Shown: positions 7,785-16,778 of the stretch, piece after piece
Layout: the number at the start of each line of letters is the position of its first letter
How positions within the stretch are numbered: position 1 is the stretch's first letter
Assembly (NCBI GenBank): GCA_023416335.1
Contig: JAEZHY010000290.1
Span: 1-33,219 of the forward strand
Direction of reading: 5' to 3'
DNA: 33,219 nt
From: Pseudomonadota bacterium
Lineage (GTDB): Bacteria; Desulfobacterota; Syntrophobacteria; Syntrophobacterales; Syntrophobacteraceae
The notes under the pieces: model-generated
Database searches by the model: none
The model's input: the letters and a program-made list of their open reading frames with translations, nothing else
What the model was told of the DNA's origin: nothing
Program-made: the position numbers and the translations under genes

Positions 7785-9185
7785 ATGGCTGAAGAGTTCA
7801 TAAATACTGTGCTCCTCTCAAGGCTTCAGTTTGCCTATACAGCCCTGTTCCATATTCTCTGGCCGGTTCTCATAGTCGGATTGAGCATATTCCTCGTTAT
7901 CCTCGAAGTCCTCTGGCTGAAAACAAAGGACGTAACCTGGTACCACCATTCCCGTTTCTGGACGAAACTGCTCCTGCTGAACATCGCCATCGGAGTCGTG
8001 ACGGGAATGCCGATGGAGTTCCAGTTCGGGACCAACTGGAGCCGCTTTTCCAGGGCGGGAGGCGATATTTTCGGCCATCTGCTGGGGTTCGAGGCAACCA
8101 TCGCCTTTATGCTGGAAGCAAGCTTCCTCTCCATCATGATCTTCGGCAGGCACAGGGTCTCACGGGGAATGTACCTCGTTTCCACGATCATGGTGGCTTT
8201 CGGGGCCAGTCTTTCAGTCTTCTGGATCATGGACGCGAATGCATGGATGCAGACACCCGCAGGCGGTTATTTCGACGGACACAGGTTCAGGGTCGTCAGC
8301 AACTGGGAGGCGATATTCAACCCGAATATGGTGTGGGCGGTCCTGCACAAGGAAACCGCCTGCCTTATGATCACCATATTCGTTGTGGGCGGAATCAGTG
8401 CCTGGTACCTGCGCAAAGGTCGCCACGTCGCGTTCTTCCTGAAATCCTTCAAAATGGCCGCGGCTGCCGCAATCCTGATAATCCCGCTTCAGATCTATCT
8501 TGGGGACGGGTCGGGCAGGAACGTCTTCGAGCATCAGCCCACAAAGCTTGCTGGAATGGAGGCGCACTGGAACACTAACCCGCCCGGCGAGGGCGCCCCC
8601 TGGCATGTAGTAGCATGGCCCGACCCGGACAGGCAGAAAAACTTGTTCGAAATCAACATACCCTACGGGCTCAGCGTGATTACAACCCGCGAATTAAAAG
8701 GTACCGTGCCGGGCCTGAAAGATTTCCCCCGGGATCTTCAGCCTCCGATCTGGCTGCCGTTCTACGGTTTCAGAATCATGATCGCTGTCGGATTCGGGTC
8801 CTTTTTCCTCATGCTCTATACGCTCCGGGCATGGTTCAAGGGAAGGCTCACCGCCGAACGCATAGGACTCCAACGCAAGTTGCTCCTGGCCTGGATATTG
8901 GCCATCCCGTTCAACTACCTGGCGCTCGAAGCCGGCTGGGTTACACGGGAAGTGGGACGCCAGCCCTGGGTCATCTACAACATCCTGCAAACCGGAACGG
9001 GCGTGAGTCCGGTGACCGGACCCATGGTGGGCACATCGCTCATCGTATTCCTGGTTATTTATACCCTGCTGTTCGATTTGTTCCTGTTTTTTGGCTGGTA
9101 CACGATCAGGAAAGGACCAAGTTTCGATCCGCCGCCAAAAAGAAAGAAAGTCCCGGCACATCGAAAAAAACCGCGAAAGACTTAA
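7785..9185 (+). CDS. cydA: Cytochrome bd oxidase subunit I
   Basis: A 466-residue CydA, the haem-carrying subunit of the quinol oxidase that reduces O2 to water in the cytoplasmic membrane. Haem ligands and proton-path residues are present: His23 (E. coli His19), Glu103 and Glu111 (Glu99, Glu107), His188 (His186), and the FRIM segment with the expected Met. The quinol-loop signature KLAGMEAHW is conserved. It has GRQPW near the C-terminus, but the Q-loop is short, which explains the length below E. coli's 522. The C-terminus is a basic tail. ATG at 7785 follows AGGGA. cydB starts 10 bases after the stop. In a presumed anaerobe the enzyme would serve oxygen detoxification or microaerobic respiration. 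Confidence 0.97.
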   Translation: MAEEFINTVLLSRLQFAYTALFHILWPVLIVGLSIFLVILEVLWLKTKDVTWYHHSRFWTKLLLLNIAIGVVTGMPMEFQFGTNWSRFSRAGGDIFGHLLGFEATIAFMLEASFLSIMIFGRHRVSRGMYLVSTIMVAFGASLSVFWIMDANAWMQTPAGGYFDGHRFRVVSNWEAIFNPNMVWAVLHKETACLMITIFVVGGISAWYLRKGRHVAFFLKSFKMAAAAAILIIPLQIYLGDGSGRNVFEHQPTKLAGMEAHWNTNPPGEGAPWHVVAWPDPDRQKNLFEINIPYGLSVITTRELKGTVPGLKDFPRDLQPPIWLPFYGFRIMIAVGFGSFFLMLYTLRAWFKGRLTAERIGLQRKLLLAWILAIPFNYLALEAGWVTREVGRQPWVIYNILQTGTGVSPVTGPMVGTSLIVFLVIYTLLFDLFLFFGWYTIRKGPSFDPPPKRKKVPAHRKKPRKT

Positions 9186-9195
9186 TGGATCCTGC

Positions 9196-10227
9196 ATGCT
9201 CGAAATTCTCAAACCCTATCTGGCCGATATCTGGCTCCTGCAAATGGCGTTTTTCCTCCTCTATTACGCCGTAACGGACGGACTCGACCTTGGCGTGGGG
9301 ATAATTGCCCTGTTTACCCGCGATACAGTGGACCAGGGGACCCTGATGGGCAGCCTCAAAAGCAACTGGCACGGCAACCAGACCTGGCTCGTCATCCTTG
9401 GCGGAATGCTCTTCGGCGCCTTTCCGGTCTTCTACGGAATAATCCTTTCGGGGCTCTACATACCAATCATGGTCATGCTTTTCGGGCTCGTTTTTCGCGG
9501 AATCGCCCTGGAACTGCGCGACCAGTCGAAGCGCAAGCGGTTCTGGGGGACATCTTTCGCATGGGGCAGCCTGGTCGTGTCCATCGCGCAGGGGTTTGCT
9601 CTCGGAGGTATCCTCGGCGGGAATCTCGAGGTGGAACACGGCGATTTTGTCGGAAGCCCCTGGGCATGGTTAAACCCTTACGCGGTGCTGGTCACAATCG
9701 GAGTTCTGTTCGGATACCCGATGCTGGGAGCCAACTACCTGGTCATGAAAACACAGGGAGATCTGCAGAACCGCGCCTACCGAATTGCCTGGACAACTTC
9801 TTTCATTACCGCGGGTATTGCCATTGCGGTTCACATCTGGACCGCCCTGAAATTCCCCTACGTGACCCAAAGGTGGACCAGTTTCCCGGGATCTCTGATC
9901 ATAGGGGGCCTGGCCCTTATCTCCGCTGTCCTCTTTATCTTCCTCCTGGTCAGTTTGAAGAAACGCCATGAAAACGCCCCGCTCTTCCTCAACGCGGCAC
10001 TCGTGGTTTTCTCTTTTGCCGCGCTCTCGGCAGGCCTTTACCCGAACATGATCCCAAATACCTTCTCGGAAGGCGTAACGGTAGACGAAGCGGCAGCCTC
10101 GCCGAAGACCCTCCTGTTCATGCTCTACGTCTCGGCCGTCGCCCTACCCGTTGTCCTGCTTTACACCACTTATGAGTACTGGGTCTACCGGGGAAAGACA
10201 AGCAGGGGCTTGGAGGAGGAAGTCTAG
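9196..10227 (+). CDS. cydB: Cytochrome bd oxidase subunit II
   Basis: A 343-residue CydB, the partner of CydA, with about eight or nine membrane segments. The N-terminus (LLYYAVTDGLDLGVGII) and NWHGNQTWLVILGGMLFGAFP are diagnostic of the family. The ATG at 9196 lies 10 bases after the cydA stop; the open frame extends upstream inside cydA to 9091, but those residues are basic shadow sequence and the family begins at the chosen site. No cydX-like small membrane ORF and no cydDC genes follow, so assembly factors must be elsewhere. Confidence 0.96.
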   Translation: MLEILKPYLADIWLLQMAFFLLYYAVTDGLDLGVGIIALFTRDTVDQGTLMGSLKSNWHGNQTWLVILGGMLFGAFPVFYGIILSGLYIPIMVMLFGLVFRGIALELRDQSKRKRFWGTSFAWGSLVVSIAQGFALGGILGGNLEVEHGDFVGSPWAWLNPYAVLVTIGVLFGYPMLGANYLVMKTQGDLQNRAYRIAWTTSFITAGIAIAVHIWTALKFPYVTQRWTSFPGSLIIGGLALISAVLFIFLLVSLKKRHENAPLFLNAALVVFSFAALSAGLYPNMIPNTFSEGVTVDEAAASPKTLLFMLYVSAVALPVVLLYTTYEYWVYRGKTSRGLEEEV

Positions 10228-10400
10228 GGTAGCTGGATTTTTGAATCCGGGGCACAAGCGCAAGAGGCTTATTTGCAGAACCCATGGTGTGCGGAAGCAG
10301 AGCTTTCAGTGCCGGGGTTCCCACGCCGGAGGGGCTGTTGCCCAGGTGGAGACGGACTCGGTTCCCCGGCATTTCACGACGGGTCCCCAATCCCGTCATC

Positions 10401-10422
10401 CCGGCAGTGCTTTTGAGCCGGG
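10401..10422. repeat. REP-like palindrome, family B
   Basis: CCGGCAGTGCTTTTGAGCCGGG: CCGG arms close around the TGCTTTT loop. A copy differing at two of 22 positions is at 22355-22376. Both copies are intergenic and are followed by degraded flanks. Confidence 0.75.
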
Positions 10423-10648
10423 AACCAGTGGTTTTAAGGTCTTGAATTCGCGGTTAATCCACCCTGGAAGCCTGGTTTCCGGAGTGAGCTTGTCCTGATC
10501 GAAGAGAAGGGCCGGAATGACGAGGCACTGCGAGTCATTCGAGGCTGCCGCGATGATTTGGGCAGCAGCCCCCGGGGCTTGGGAACCAGCGATGCGCGTG
10601 AGTCTGGAGACATGTGAGAGTCTGGAGCTGATAATTGAACATACGTCA

Positions 10649-10672
10649 GGGCGTGGTCTCTCGACCGCGCCC
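10649..10672 (+). promoter_or_regulatory. Strong hairpin in the leader of the FDH operon
   Basis: GGGCGTGGTC / GACCGCGCCC forms a 10-base stem (one G-U pair) with a TCTC loop. It ends 29 bases before the first ATG of the operon and is followed by CCGGAACCCA and then six T. The T-run is too far from the stem for a textbook terminator, so this may be an attenuator, a weak terminator for upstream read-through, or an mRNA-stabilising leader. Confidence 0.45.
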
Positions 10673-10701
10673 CGGAACCCATTTTTTCGGGAGGTTACAC
10701 G

Positions 10702-10935
10702 ATGCCCGCATCCCAAAGACGGCACCTGACAGGCCGCATCATTCTGGTTCAGGAAGACCGGTTCCGTATCGTAGACGGCACCGGCAGAGGATACCTTCTG
10801 GGGATTTCCTATAAAGCGGGGCTAGGCCAGGAGGACCTGGAACGCTTTCATGAAGCCGATGCCCAGGTCCGCGTCGAATATACCGGTGAGCCGAACCTGG
10901 CTTCGGGCATCGCCCACAACATCGAGCCGCTTTAA
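10702..10935 (+). CDS. Small OB-fold-like protein leading the formate dehydrogenase operon
   Basis: A 77-residue soluble protein starting at ATG 10702 with GGGAGG nine bases upstream; it ends 10 bases before the FDH catalytic gene. The pattern TGRIILVQEDRFRIVDGTGRG, with alternating hydrophobic strands and a GRG turn, then VRVEYTGEP, looks like a small five-strand beta barrel of OB type. It has no cysteines and no membrane segment. I recall similar unnamed small proteins before FdnG-type formate dehydrogenases in other Proteobacteria, but cannot cite one. A role in FDH maturation or assembly is inferred from position only. Confidence 0.75.
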   Translation: MPASQRRHLTGRIILVQEDRFRIVDGTGRGYLLGISYKAGLGQEDLERFHEADAQVRVEYTGEPNLASGIAHNIEPL

Positions 10936-10945
10936 GGAGAATCAC

Positions 10946-13900
10946 ATGACCGTTCTGAAGAAGACTCCTCTGCAGAAAAAACTCTCGGGCATGCTGCGCG
11001 ACTGGTCAGTGCCGAAGCAGATTTCCGGGATGGATCCGTTCGGCAAGGCGGCCGAGTCCAAAGCGTCCCGGAGGCTGCGGCCGCGGCTTGAGGAAGCGGA
11101 CAAGATCGGGACCAGCATCTGCCCCTACTGCGCCGTCGGCTGCGCACAGCTCGTATACGCGAAAGGAAACGACGTCATACACATCGAAGGGGACCCGCGA
11201 AGCCCCATAAACCAGGGGACGCTCTGTCCGAAAGGAGCCGCAACTTTCGGCTGGCTGAACAACCCGAATCGCATCACGACAGTCAAGTACCGGGCGCCAT
11301 ATTCGGACCGTTGGGAAGACAGGCCCCTGGACTGGGCAATGGACAGGATAGCGCGGCTGGTCAAGCGCACCCGCGATGAAACCTTTGTGCGGAAACTCCC
11401 GGACGGAATGACGATCAACAACACCCTGGCGATGGCGGAACTGGGCGGAGCGACTCTCGACAACGAAGAGAACTATCTGATCAAGAAGCTTTGCGCCGGA
11501 GGGCTCGGGATGGTCTGGGTCGAAAACCAGGCCCGGGTCTGACACAGCTCCTCCGTGCCCAGTCTGGGCGCGACTTTCGGACGCGGCGCCGCGACGACCG
11601 CGCAGTGGGACCTCGCAAACTCGGACTGCATCGTCATCATGGGTTCCAATATGGCGGAAAACCACCCCATCGCCTTCCGGTTCGTCCTGGAAGCAAAGGA
11701 ACGCGGCGCAACCATCATCCACGTCGATCCGCGCTTTACCCGCACATCCGCCCTGGCAGACATCTACGCCCCGATCCGCTGCGGGTCGGATATTGCCTTC
11801 CTGGGGGGCCTTATCCGTTACATTCTCGAAAACGACCTCTGGTTCAAGGAATACGCGCTCAACTACACAAATATAGCGACGATCGTTAACGACAAATTTC
11901 GCGATACCGAAGACCTCGACGGAGTCTTTTCGGGCTGGGACGCCGAAACCCGGTCCTACAAGCTCGAGACCTGGCAGTACGAAGGGGAAGCTACCCCGCA
12001 GGAACTCGAAAAATTCCATGTCACGACAGGTTCGCCTTACCCCGAAAAACTCAAGCGTATTTCCGAAGGCCCGCCCCCGGTCGATATGACGCTCCAGCAT
12101 CCCAACTGCGTCTACCAGATCATGCGCCGGCATTACGCCCGCTACACTCCCGAGATGGTCGAGCGCGTAACGGGATGTCCGAAGGAAACCTTTCTCGAAA
12201 TGGCCAAAGCCCTCACATCGAACAGCGGCCGGGACAGGACGGCCGCATGGTGCTATGCCGTCGGCTGGACGCATCATACGACCGGCGTGCAGATCATCCG
12301 GGCGGCCGGGATCGTCCAGGCGCTGCTCGGCAACATCGGACGTCCCGGCGCCGGCATCCTCGCGCTGAGGGGCCATTGCAGCATTCAGGGCAGCACAGAC
12401 GTGCCGACGCTCTACAACCTGCTGCCCGGCTACCTGCCGCATCCGAGCGCGCATCCGGATGAGGCGACCCTGAAAGGTTACATCGAAGGAGGCACAACCC
12501 GGACAGGATTTCTGCACCACTTCCCCGAGTTCACGATCAGCCTTCTGAGGGCCTGGTACGGAGACAATGCCAACGAGGCTAACGAGTGGGGATACCAGTG
12601 GATCCCAAAGATCCTGGGGGACCATTCCCAGCTTCCGATGACGCTCGCGATTTCGGACGGCACCATAAGAGGCCTCCTCCTGATTGGCCAGAACCCCCTC
12701 GTCGGCGGGCACAACTCCAAAATGATTCAAAAAGCCCTGCCCAACCTCGAATGGATGGTGGTCCGGGAATTTTTCGAAAACGAGACGGCGTCCTACTGGT
12801 ACAAATCCCCTGAAGCGATTCGGGGCGAAATCTCCCCGCAGGACATAAAAACCGAAATTTTCCTGCTTCCCGCCGCAGCTCCGGGAGAGAAGGACGGCAC
12901 CTTCACGAATACACACCGGCTCGTCCAGTGGCACGACAAGGTCGTTGATCCGCCCGGGGATTGCAGATCCGACCTGTGGTTCATGTACCATCTCGGGAAA
13001 AAGCTCAAGGAACTATATTCCGGCAGCACCGACCCGAAAGACGACCCGATCAGGAACCTCCGCTGGGATTACTCTGAGACCGGTCCCAACCGCGATCCAA
13101 GTGCCGAAGAGGTCCTCAAGGAGATAAACGGATACACCTGGCCCGACCGCAAACAACTGGAGAACACGAAAGAGATAAAGAAGGACGGATCCACCGCCTG
13201 CGGCGTCTGGATCTACACGGGCGTATTCCCAAAAGACGACCACAACCAGGCCAGGTCAAGAATTCCCGACGGCCCGGACGGGCCGGGGACGCATCTTGGC
13301 TGGGCTTTTGCCTGGCCGGACAATCGCCGGATTCTCTACAACCGGGCTTCGGCCGATCCGGACGGAAAACCCTGGTCTTCGAAAAAGCGCTACATGTGGT
13401 GGAACGCATCGAAGAAAAAATGGGCAGGCTACGACGTCCCGGATTTCCCGCCGGACAAGGCCCCGGACTACGCTCCGGACTGGTCCAATAAGCCCGAAGG
13501 TATGGACGCAATCGATGGGAAATCGCCCTTCACCATGATCTCGGACGGAAAGAGTTCCCTTTTCGTTCCATCGGGGATGAAGGACGGTCCGCTGCCAACA
13601 CATTATGAACCGGTCGAATCTCCGGTCAGGAACCCCCTCTACCGACAGCAGGAGAATCCGGCCGCCAAAAAATGGCCGCGCGAGGACAATGAATACCACG
13701 CTCCGGCCGATCCGAAATACCCTTACGCCCTGACCACCTACAGGCTGACCGAGCATCACTCGGGCGCAATTCCCACGCGCATGGTGCCCGCCCTGGCGGA
13801 ACTCCAGCCGGAGGGCTTCGTGGAAATCCCCCCCGAACTGGCCGGGGAGAAAGGAATCTCAAACCTCGACTGGGTCGTGCTCTCGACGGTTCGCGGAGAA

Positions 13901-14131
13901 ATCGAAGCGAAAGCGCTCGTCACGGAAAGACTTCGGCCGTTCACGATCGACGGCCGGCGCATCTACCAGATCGGCCTGCCCTGGCATTTCGGCTGGCAGG
14001 GTTACGCGACGGGCGACATAGCCAACGTGCTTTCGTCGGTAGTCGGCGATCCGAACACGACGATCCACGAGGGGAAGGCGTTCACCTGCAACCTGCGCAA
14101 AGGGCGCCTGGATGGGAGGCAGAAATCATGA
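10946..14131 (+). CDS. fdnG: Formate dehydrogenase catalytic subunit, selenocysteine-containing
   Basis: One 1061-codon gene interrupted only by an in-frame TGA at 11540-11542, read as selenocysteine 199; both sides are in the same frame and join in the FDH active-site context (NQARV-U-HSSSVPSLGATFGRGA), equivalent to Sec196 of E. coli FdnG. An N-terminal [4Fe-4S] site is formed by Cys59, Cys62, Cys66 and Cys94. The rest is the Mo/W-bis-MGD fold, ending with the molybdopterin dinucleotide-binding domain. It catalyses formate/CO2 interconversion. ATG 10946 follows AAGGAG; a frame from 10850 is upstream shadow. No twin-arginine signal is visible in the first 50 residues, unlike periplasmic FdnG, which suggests a cytoplasmic active site. 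It overlaps the beta gene by four bases (ATGA). Confidence 0.96.
11540..11542 (+). other. Selenocysteine codon (TGA recoded)
   Basis: The TGA sits exactly where FDH proteins carry the Mo/W-ligating Sec or Cys, the frame stays open for 858 further codons, and a hairpin suited to SelB binding follows. This is recoding rather than a nonsense mutation. Confidence 0.95.
11555..11571 (+). promoter_or_regulatory. Bacterial SECIS element of the formate dehydrogenase gene
   Basis: GTGCCC-AGTCT-GGGCGC forms a six-base stem (one G-U pair) with a five-base loop containing the GU pair typical of SelB-recognised loops. The loop starts 18 bases after the TGA, within the usual 16-37 base distance. The codons it covers encode conserved residues, as expected for a bacterial SECIS inside the gene. 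Confidence 0.82.
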
Positions 14132-15057
14132 CTTCACCGCTTTATCCCCTACCCGTGCCGGACCGGGCACGGGAACATGCCGATTCGGTCCTGGATCGCC
14201 CGATTCCGAACGAATCCGAATTGACCGCGGGCGTAAAAATCGTTCCCGGCCGAAAATATGGGTTCTTCACGGATACGAGCCTGTGCATCGGGTGCAAGGC
14301 CTGCGAGGTCGCATGTAAGGAATGGAATGCGCTTCCCGCGGACGATATCAGGCTGAGCGGCACAAGTTATGACAATACGCGGCATCTCTCATCCACCACC
14401 TGGCGGCATGTGGCCTTCGTGGAAAAGATCAGCGGCGCGGACGGCCAACGGGCAACAGCAATGAGCCCCTTTCAGAGCAACTGGCTCATGATGAGCGACG
14501 TCTGCAAGCACTGCAAGCGGGCCGGATGCCTGGAAGCCTGCCCGACGGGCGCTCTTTTCCGAACCGAATTCGGAACAGTTGTCGTCCAGCAGGACATTTG
14601 CAACGGGTGCGCCTACTGCGTCCCTTCCTGCCCGTTCGGGGTGATCGAAATAAATTTCCACGACGGAAAAGCCCATAAATGCACTCTGTGCTATGACCGG
14701 CTCAAGGGCGGCTTCGAACCCGCCTGTGCCAAGAGCTGCCCCACCAATTCCATCCAGTTCGGTGAAGTGGAAGAACTGCTGGAGTGGGCATGCATCCGGG
14801 TGGAAAAGCTCCGGATGATCGGGGTCCCTTCGGCCTGCCTCTACGGGGCTCCCGGCACCTCCGGCACAACGGGCGGTATCGAGCAACTCTATTGCTTTTT
14901 CCTGCTGCTCGACCGGCCGGAAGTATACAACCTGCCGGTTGCCCCGAAGCTCCCCTCCAAACGCATGAAGAAAAGTCTCAACGCCGGGTTGATAACCGCG
15001 GCGGGATTGGGACTGGCCGCTGCTGCCCTGATTGCGGCGGGAAAATCGGAGAGATAA
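14128..15057 (+). CDS. fdnH: Formate dehydrogenase iron-sulfur (beta) subunit
   Basis: A 309-residue ferredoxin-like electron-transfer subunit with four cysteine groups for four [4Fe-4S] clusters: CIGCKACEVAC (residues 53-63), CKHCKRAGCLEACP, CNGCAYCVPSCP, and CTLCYDR followed by CAKSCP. It carries electrons between the molybdopterin/tungstopterin subunit and the membrane anchor. A single hydrophobic helix near residues 283-304 (LITAAGLGLAAAALIAAG) would tether it to the membrane, as in E. coli FdnH. The ATG overlaps the catalytic gene stop by four bases, indicating translational coupling. Confidence 0.95.
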   Translation: MTSPLYPLPVPDRAREHADSVLDRPIPNESELTAGVKIVPGRKYGFFTDTSLCIGCKACEVACKEWNALPADDIRLSGTSYDNTRHLSSTTWRHVAFVEKISGADGQRATAMSPFQSNWLMMSDVCKHCKRAGCLEACPTGALFRTEFGTVVVQQDICNGCAYCVPSCPFGVIEINFHDGKAHKCTLCYDRLKGGFEPACAKSCPTNSIQFGEVEELLEWACIRVEKLRMIGVPSACLYGAPGTSGTTGGIEQLYCFFLLLDRPEVYNLPVAPKLPSKRMKKSLNAGLITAAGLGLAAAALIAAGKSER

Positions 15058-15058
15058 G

Positions 15059-16321
15059 ATGCGACAGGACATGCCGGAAGCCCACAGCAACATACATCCT
15101 TATCCGCCCCCTGAACTGCTGCCCATGGCGGAGATTCCCGAAGGCCGCCCGGAGTTGCCCGAACGGGAAAAGCCGGTGGAGACCCGGATATATCGGGGTG
15201 AGACCTACTACGATATTCCACCGATAAAGCACAGCCACTATGAATGGAAAACGGCCACGGCTTTCCTCTTCAACGGCATAGGTGGAGGGTCCCAGATCCT
15301 TGCGACAGCGATCGATCTCCTGGGGAGCGAGCAGGACAGAAAGCTCGTCCGCGCGGGAAGATATCTTGCCGTAGCAGGCGGATCTCTCAGCACGATAACT
15401 CTGATAAGCTCTCTTCACAAATGGCAGCGGTTTTACAACATGCTGCGCATATTCAAGAAGACCTCGCCCATGTCTGTCGGGATCTGGGCTATCACTCCAT
15501 TTACCATGTTGAGCGCGCTCGCCGCGGCGGGACAGATTGCGGAAGACTTTGGATATGAGAAAGCGGGACGCAGGATAGCCCGCCTTTTCGGAATACCGGC
15601 ATCGGTGCTCGGTGGGTATGTCATCTCTTACATGGGAACCGAACTGGAGGAGACCAACATGCCCATCTGGGCATGCACCCACCCGCTGATGGCGCCGCTC
15701 TATGCGGCATCAGGGATGGCGAACTCGGCGGTCGCGCTCCTGGCGGCGTCCAAAGCGACGGGTGCTTCCGGGGAGACTCAGCGAGGCCTCGACAAATTCG
15801 CCCTGCTCGCCTGCGGCGCGGAAACGGCCCTCAGTACGGTAGTCGAGAGGCGATGGAGCGGCCAGCCGGAAGCGGGAGCATTCAAGGAATATCCTTATGC
15901 ATTGATTTACCACTTTGGTTTCGTGGGGCTCGGCCAGATCGTGCCGCTCCTGCTCCGCCTTGTTGGAAAAAGGGCAGACGGCCGATCCTCAACGACATCC
16001 ATCTTGACCGCGGCGGCCAAGCTAGGAGGCGGTTGGCTCATGCAGATGACCGTCATCTACGCAGGCAGGGAGTCCGGGCGAAGGGCGCGCGATTACTTCG
16101 AATTCACGAGTCCTCATAAACTGGATGGCGGAAAGATGGCCCGTAGGGTGACACACATCGGAGAAGGGGGCGAGAGGCAAGTCCGGGAGAGCGCAATTCA
16201 GAAGCAAGGCAACGGCAGGTTCGGGAAATCATCGACCTCGCTGATCTTCGGGCTGGGACTGCTCTCCCTGGGTGCCGGCATGTACTCGATGTCCCACAGG
16301 AAACGGGAGGAGACCCGATGA
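15059..16321 (+). CDS. NrfD-like membrane subunit of formate dehydrogenase
   Basis: A 420-residue polytopic protein with about eight or nine hydrophobic segments between residues 50 and 410. FNGIGGGSQILATAIDLL and the overall spacing fit NrfD/PsrC-type membrane subunits that exchange electrons with quinone. The E. coli-type cytochrome b gamma subunit (FdnI) is absent, so this protein takes its place. Chosen start is ATG 15059, one base after the beta stop and after CGGAGAG; an ATG at 15032 lies inside the previous gene. The N-terminal 45 residues are polar and Pro-rich, the C-terminal 60 basic. It overlaps the next gene by four bases. Confidence 0.88.
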   Translation: MRQDMPEAHSNIHPYPPPELLPMAEIPEGRPELPEREKPVETRIYRGETYYDIPPIKHSHYEWKTATAFLFNGIGGGSQILATAIDLLGSEQDRKLVRAGRYLAVAGGSLSTITLISSLHKWQRFYNMLRIFKKTSPMSVGIWAITPFTMLSALAAAGQIAEDFGYEKAGRRIARLFGIPASVLGGYVISYMGTELEETNMPIWACTHPLMAPLYAASGMANSAVALLAASKATGASGETQRGLDKFALLACGAETALSTVVERRWSGQPEAGAFKEYPYALIYHFGFVGLGQIVPLLLRLVGKRADGRSSTTSILTAAAKLGGGWLMQMTVIYAGRESGRRARDYFEFTSPHKLDGGKMARRVTHIGEGGERQVRESAIQKQGNGRFGKSSTSLIFGLGLLSLGAGMYSMSHRKREETR

Positions 16322-16680
16322 AAGAGCAAGCTGCAGGAGGCGGGCACTTTTGTGGAGGGAGATCACCGGACGCTCTTTACCGGGAAGCTGTGGAGTACCT
16401 CCAGGAAGCTTTCAGTCTCCCGCCGGACAAACTGGAGAGGGAAGTCGATGAAGCCGAACGCCGTGTCGCCAAGCTGCGCGACTGCCTGATCGAAAGGCTC
16501 AGGGCAGATCTTGAATCGGGCGCGGAGTCGCGTTGGCGCAAGCCTCTTGACGGGGCCAATGTGGCGTTGAGTCTCATCGCTTCGGCGGAATACCCGGCAA
16601 CGGGTATTCACAAGAGCTACATGGAACAGGCCGAGAAGGTCCTTCGCGAGATGGAGCAGGACCTGAAGCGGATGGAATAA
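16318..16680 (+). CDS. Small protein of unknown function, last gene of FDH operon
   Basis: A 120-residue soluble, charged, mostly helical protein. Its ATG overlaps the stop of the NrfD-like gene (ATGA), so it belongs to the FDH operon. The N-terminus is Gly-rich with one Cys; residues 20-60 and 95-120 look like amphipathic helices or short coiled coils (DEAERRVAKLRDCLIERL; EKVLREMEQDLKRME). I do not recognise a family. It could be an assembly or stability factor, but nothing in the sequence shows this. Confidence 0.75.
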   Translation: MKEQAAGGGHFCGGRSPDALYREAVEYLQEAFSLPPDKLEREVDEAERRVAKLRDCLIERLRADLESGAESRWRKPLDGANVALSLIASAEYPATGIHKSYMEQAEKVLREMEQDLKRME

Positions 16681-16703
16681 GAAGCGGGAGCTTCCCAAAA
16701 CGG

Positions 16704-16730
16704 GGTTCCCAAGGAGGAACCTTGGGAACC
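16704..16730. repeat. REP-like palindrome, family A, second full copy
   Basis: GGTTCCCAAGG / CCTTGGGAACC with loop AGGAA, followed by AGCG as in the copy at 4017-4042. It lies 24 bases after the last gene of the FDH operon and could act as a 3' mRNA-stabilising hairpin. Confidence 0.85.
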
Positions 16731-16778
16731 AGCGAACCAGCGACAGCCAGCGACAACTGTGGAGGAATCGGGAGCCCG

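Larger units (their letters stand above)
10228..10701. other. Intergenic region between cydB and the formate dehydrogenase operon
   Basis: 474 bases without a credible gene. It contains a REP-like palindrome (10401-10422), a half-site of the GGTTCCCAAGG family near 10578, and a strong hairpin just before the FDH operon (10649-10672). The composition resembles decayed repeat DNA. No tRNA or conserved RNA was recognised. Confidence 0.7.

Noticed and set aside
11540..11555. Frameshift or nonsense mutation splitting the FDH gene
   Set aside because: Both parts are in the same frame, the TGA is at the conserved Sec site, and a SECIS-like hairpin follows.
11006..12991. A 661-codon open frame on the minus strand opposite the FDH catalytic gene
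   Set aside because: It mirrors the FDH codons in a GC-rich gene, has no family resemblance and no ribosome site, while the plus-strand frame is a clear FDH.
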